Both the position numbers and the translations under genes were made by a program. The notes beneath the pieces were generated by a model that saw only the letters and a list, made by a program, of their open reading frames with translations, did no database searches and was not told the DNA's origin. DNA of 28,589 nt from Chara braunii (Eukaryota > Streptophyta > Charophyceae > Charales > Characeae): positions 3,278,899-3,307,487 of the forward strand of contig BFEA01000011.1 of assembly GCA_003427395.1 (NCBI GenBank), given 5' to 3'. Positions 28,269 to 28,589 of the stretch are shown piece after piece. The stretch's first letter is position 1; every line of letters starts with the position of its first letter.

Positions 28269-28347
28269 CCAGCTCAACGACGATACTCATGGAACGACAA
28301 CTTTTATTGACATTGAGATAATGAGCCTGGCTTCTGACGTGTCATAG
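28269..28347 (+). CDS. Candidate terminal exon of an unknown plus-strand gene
   Basis: CTTTTTCTCTTTGTAG-type acceptor signals precede 26 codons (QLNDDTHGTTTFIDIEIMS and a few more) ending in TAG at 28345-28347. It is short, unassigned and could be chance. Confidence 0.15.
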
Positions 28348-28589
28348 TACCGTACCGTCCGAAGCCCAATTCTGGAAACGGAGCAACGAGGCGATCGTCC
28401 AGCCAACAGGCAGTACTTCCACACACACGTTGTTGAATTTGGCTGCATTTAGGGGATAGGCAGGGCTGAACCGGCAACCGGCCGGTTGGACCAGACCGGA
28501 TCCAGCCCGGCCGGTCGGACCCCCGGTGGTCCAACCGGAAATCCGGTTGGGCCCAAAACCGGGTCAATTTTTTTTTTTTTTTTTTTTTT
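28348..28589. other. Non-coding end with CCGG-rich palindromes and poly-T
   Basis: 28,467-28,565 is rich in CCGG, CCGGTTGG and GGTCCAACCGG, forming several overlapping inverted repeats. It ends in a T-run cut by the window end (28567-28589), which could be the reverse-complemented poly-A tail of a minus-strand retroelement. Confidence 0.5.

Overview
This is a eukaryotic nuclear window. It is intron-rich, dominated by repeats, and full of microsatellites, homopolymer runs and decayed retroelements, with no prokaryotic gene organisation. Ambiguous bases (positions 534, 538, 554, 673, 1468, 1481) suggest a draft consensus assembly. The one confidently identified host gene is a glutathionyl-hydroquinone reductase (ECM4/YqjG, GST Xi class). 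Long introns, that gene and the style of the LINE remnants fit a large streptophyte genome such as a charophyte alga or another plant. That placement is an inference of modest confidence; nothing here proves the species.

Layout: 1-5,090 is non-coding: AT-rich and purine-rich DNA, a chain of small hairpins (about 860-1,410), a compact stem-rich segment (3,190-3,690) and a foldback MITE candidate (about 3,696-3,995). 5,090-7,010 is a decayed LINE (plus strand). 7,400-9,460 holds structured short repeats, two terminal-inverted-repeat elements and a second, more decayed LINE. 9,460-18,160 is almost entirely repeats: (GT)n, (AG)n, poly-A, tandem duplications and foldbacks. 18,649-25,009 carries two exons of the reductase on the minus strand, separated by a 5,998-bp intron. 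The intron contains a tRNA-like SINE candidate, a third LINE remnant (minus strand), a broken antisense Asn-rich reading frame (22,299-23,730) and several small elements. 25,010-28,589 is probably the next upstream intron of the same gene. It contains MITEs, candidate plus-strand exons, a complete hammerhead-type motif (26,123-26,170) and a roughly 1.1-kb element with long inverted ends.

The most interesting signals are: (1) a hammerhead ribozyme-like motif with all core nucleotides and perfect stems I and II; (2) a dispersed short element with seven copies of a 17-nt hairpin whose closing pair changes in compensated fashion (A-T or G-C), followed by a second conserved hairpin; (3) inverted 150-bp arms flanking a reductase exon, a geometry that could favour exon circularisation; (4) a 38-bp foldback whose five arm differences would all be G-U wobbles on the minus-strand transcript only. 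No tRNA, rRNA, CRISPR array or bacterial-type operon was found.
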